DNA from: Paractinoplanes tereljensis
GTDB taxonomy: Bacteria; Actinomycetota; Actinomycetes; Mycobacteriales; Micromonosporaceae
Length of the DNA: 33,870 bases
Assembly (NCBI RefSeq): GCF_016862435.1
Contig: NZ_BOMY01000015.1
Location: forward strand, 1 to 33,870
Direction: 5' to 3'
In this document: positions 32,868 through 33,870 of the stretch, piece after piece
Layout of the letters: each line of letters opens with the position of its first letter
How positions within the stretch are numbered: position 1 is the first letter of the stretch
Made by a program: the position numbers and the translations under genes
Notes under the pieces: generated by a model
Databases searched by the model: none
Told to the model about the DNA's origin: nothing
What the model saw: only the letters and a program-made list of their open reading frames with translations

Positions 32868-33870
32868 ATGCCCTGGCTCAACGACCTCCTCGGCGGTCTT
32901 CCGCCACTTCTGGTGTACACGGTTGTCGCCGGGCTGGTCGCCGCCGAGTCGGCCGTTGTCGCGGGGCTGGTGCTGCCGGCCGCTACCGCGCTGATCGCTC
33001 TCGGCCTACTCGCCAACGCCGGCACCGTGCAGATCGTGCCGGCGCTGCTGGTGGCGGTCGCGGCTGCGACATTTGGCGGAACGATGGCTTTTCACACCGG
33101 CCGCCGGCGCGGGCCGCGGGTGCGGACGACCCGGCTGGGCCGCTGGATCGGCGACAAACGCTGGGACCGGGCCGAGAAGCTCTTCACTCGACGGGGCGGC
33201 CGGGCGATCTTCCTCGGTCAGTGGATCGTCGGTGCCCGCACGCTGGTCCCCCGGCTGGCCGGGATGAACGGGGTGCCCTACCGCCGATTCGCGGCCTGGC
33301 AGACGCCCGCGGCTGCGCTCTGGTCACTGTGGATGGTGGGTGCCAGCTACCTGGCGGGAGCCTCTTATGACCTGCTCGCGGCCCGGGCCGGTCGGGCCGG
33401 GGGCGCGCTTGCCGTGCTGGCCACGATGATCGTCGCCCTGCTGCTGGCCGGTCGCTGGCTGGGCCGCCACCCACGCCCGTTCCACCGGCTGACCGCCGGA
33501 TCCACCGCGTCCCGCATGCCCGCCCCCACTCACTCCAGCCCAGAGCCCCGGCTCGGGCCGAAGAAGGTCAGAGCATGGCTACTCGCGCTCGCAGAAAGTA
33601 GGACCTGGCCTCGCGGCGGCAAGGCACCGTTTGAGTCGCCATTCACCCGGGCCAGGGCCAGCCCGGGGACCGGCAGCGGCGCGGGCGCTAGGAACGGCGC
33701 GAGAGTCAAGAGCGACGCGGGGACCAGCAGCGGCGCCGGGAGCGGCGCGGGAGCCAGGAGCAGCGCGGGAGCCAGGAGCAGCGCGGGAGCCAGGAGCAGC
33801 GCAGGAGCCAGGAGCAGCGCGGGGACCAGCAGCGGCCCCGGGAGCGGCGCGGAGGCTAGGAGCGGCGCAG
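32868..33870 (+). CDS. DedA family membrane protein, 3' end beyond window
   Basis: At least 334 codons, open to the window end. Residues 1-200 are a DedA-type membrane protein: several helices (LLVYTVVAGLVAAESAVVAG; LLVAVAAATFGGTMAFHTG), the motif FTRRGGRAIFLGQWIVGART near 107-126 with its conserved Arg, and LVPRLAGMNGVPYRRF after it. DedA proteins move polyprenyl phosphate or phospholipid across the membrane. The family ends near residue 210; here the frame goes on for over 120 codons of low complexity, with Gly-Ala-Arg-Ser-Ser-Ala repeated four times from the 18-bp array. Whether this tail is real depends on the stop beyond the window. Confidence 0.85.
   Translation, partial: MPWLNDLLGGLPPLLVYTVVAGLVAAESAVVAGLVLPAATALIALGLLANAGTVQIVPALLVAVAAATFGGTMAFHTGRRRGPRVRTTRLGRWIGDKRWDRAEKLFTRRGGRAIFLGQWIVGARTLVPRLAGMNGVPYRRFAAWQTPAAALWSLWMVGASYLAGASYDLLAARAGRAGGALAVLATMIVALLLAGRWLGRHPRPFHRLTAGSTASRMPAPTHSSPEPRLGPKKVRAWLLALAESRTWPRGGKAPFESPFTRARASPGTGSGAGARNGARVKSDAGTSSGAGSGAGARSSAGARSSAGARSSAGARSSAGTSSGPGSGAEARSGA
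33747..33836. repeat. Tandem repeat, 18-bp unit, 4 copies plus degenerate units
   Basis: gcgggagccaggagcagc at 33747, 33765, 33783 and (gcaggag...) 33801, then a degenerate unit 33819-33836. Similar degenerate units run from about 33650 to the end. In the DedA frame each unit reads Ala-Gly-Ala-Arg-Ser-Ser. Confidence 0.93.

Overview
The window is high-GC DNA (strong G/C preference at third codon positions, many GTG starts) from an actinobacterium. A secreted LysM transglycosylase behind a cyclic-di-AMP riboswitch, a DUF3040 membrane protein, PASTA-less Ser/Thr kinase, a PhoP-type two-component system and several probably leaderless transcripts fit a mycelial actinomycete; Micromonosporaceae/Actinoplanes is my best guess, from general gene style rather than a marker gene. 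No rRNA, tRNA, CRISPR array, transposase or phage gene was seen, so this looks like ordinary chromosome.

Layout. 1-10461 is almost entirely minus strand: a small zinc-ribbon protein, then a chain of genes with overlapping stop/start codons (receiver-PP2C phosphatase, CHASE3-type histidine kinase, single-domain response regulator, inositol-monophosphatase-like enzyme, SDR), then a secreted coiled-coil protein translationally coupled to a membrane spermidine-synthase-like protein, then a membrane Ser/Thr kinase whose outer domain resembles a CBM2 cellulose-binding module, and a second SDR. 10537-13424 (plus) holds an M28 membrane peptidase and a RibD/DHFR-like reductase. 13421-14094 (minus) is a TPR-Smr pair. 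14256-16385 is a secreted TIM-barrel glycosidase-like protein, overlapped at its 3' end by a tiny RCC1-like membrane protein.

16714-24205 is the most interesting block. A small secreted protein diverges from a PhoP/PhoR-like two-component system; a DAHP synthase gene sits behind a leader peptide with Tyr-Arg-Trp-Phe codons and an intrinsic terminator; then come a GT39 membrane glycosyltransferase and a GT2-GtrA fusion. The same direct repeat, CACAG-N6-CACAGG (11-bp period), lies upstream of the response regulator, of the GT39 gene and of the GT2-GtrA gene. I read this as a local regulon in which the two-component system controls itself and two envelope-glycosylation genes.

24459-33870 is a mosaic of small units: DUF3040, a GNAT/AlkZ-like pair, a TetR regulator facing a saccharopine-dehydrogenase-like enoyl reductase (both promoters carry TA-N-CGATCG-N-TA), the riboswitch-controlled resuscitation-factor-like LysM protein, a SnoaL-like protein divergent from a LysR regulator with an inverted-repeat operator between them, a YqeY-like protein, an NAD(P)-binding protein and a DedA protein that runs off the end. 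Four minisatellite arrays (16, 29, 18 and 18 bp units) lie at gene 3' ends; one contains the DUF3040 stop codon and another extends the DedA reading frame.
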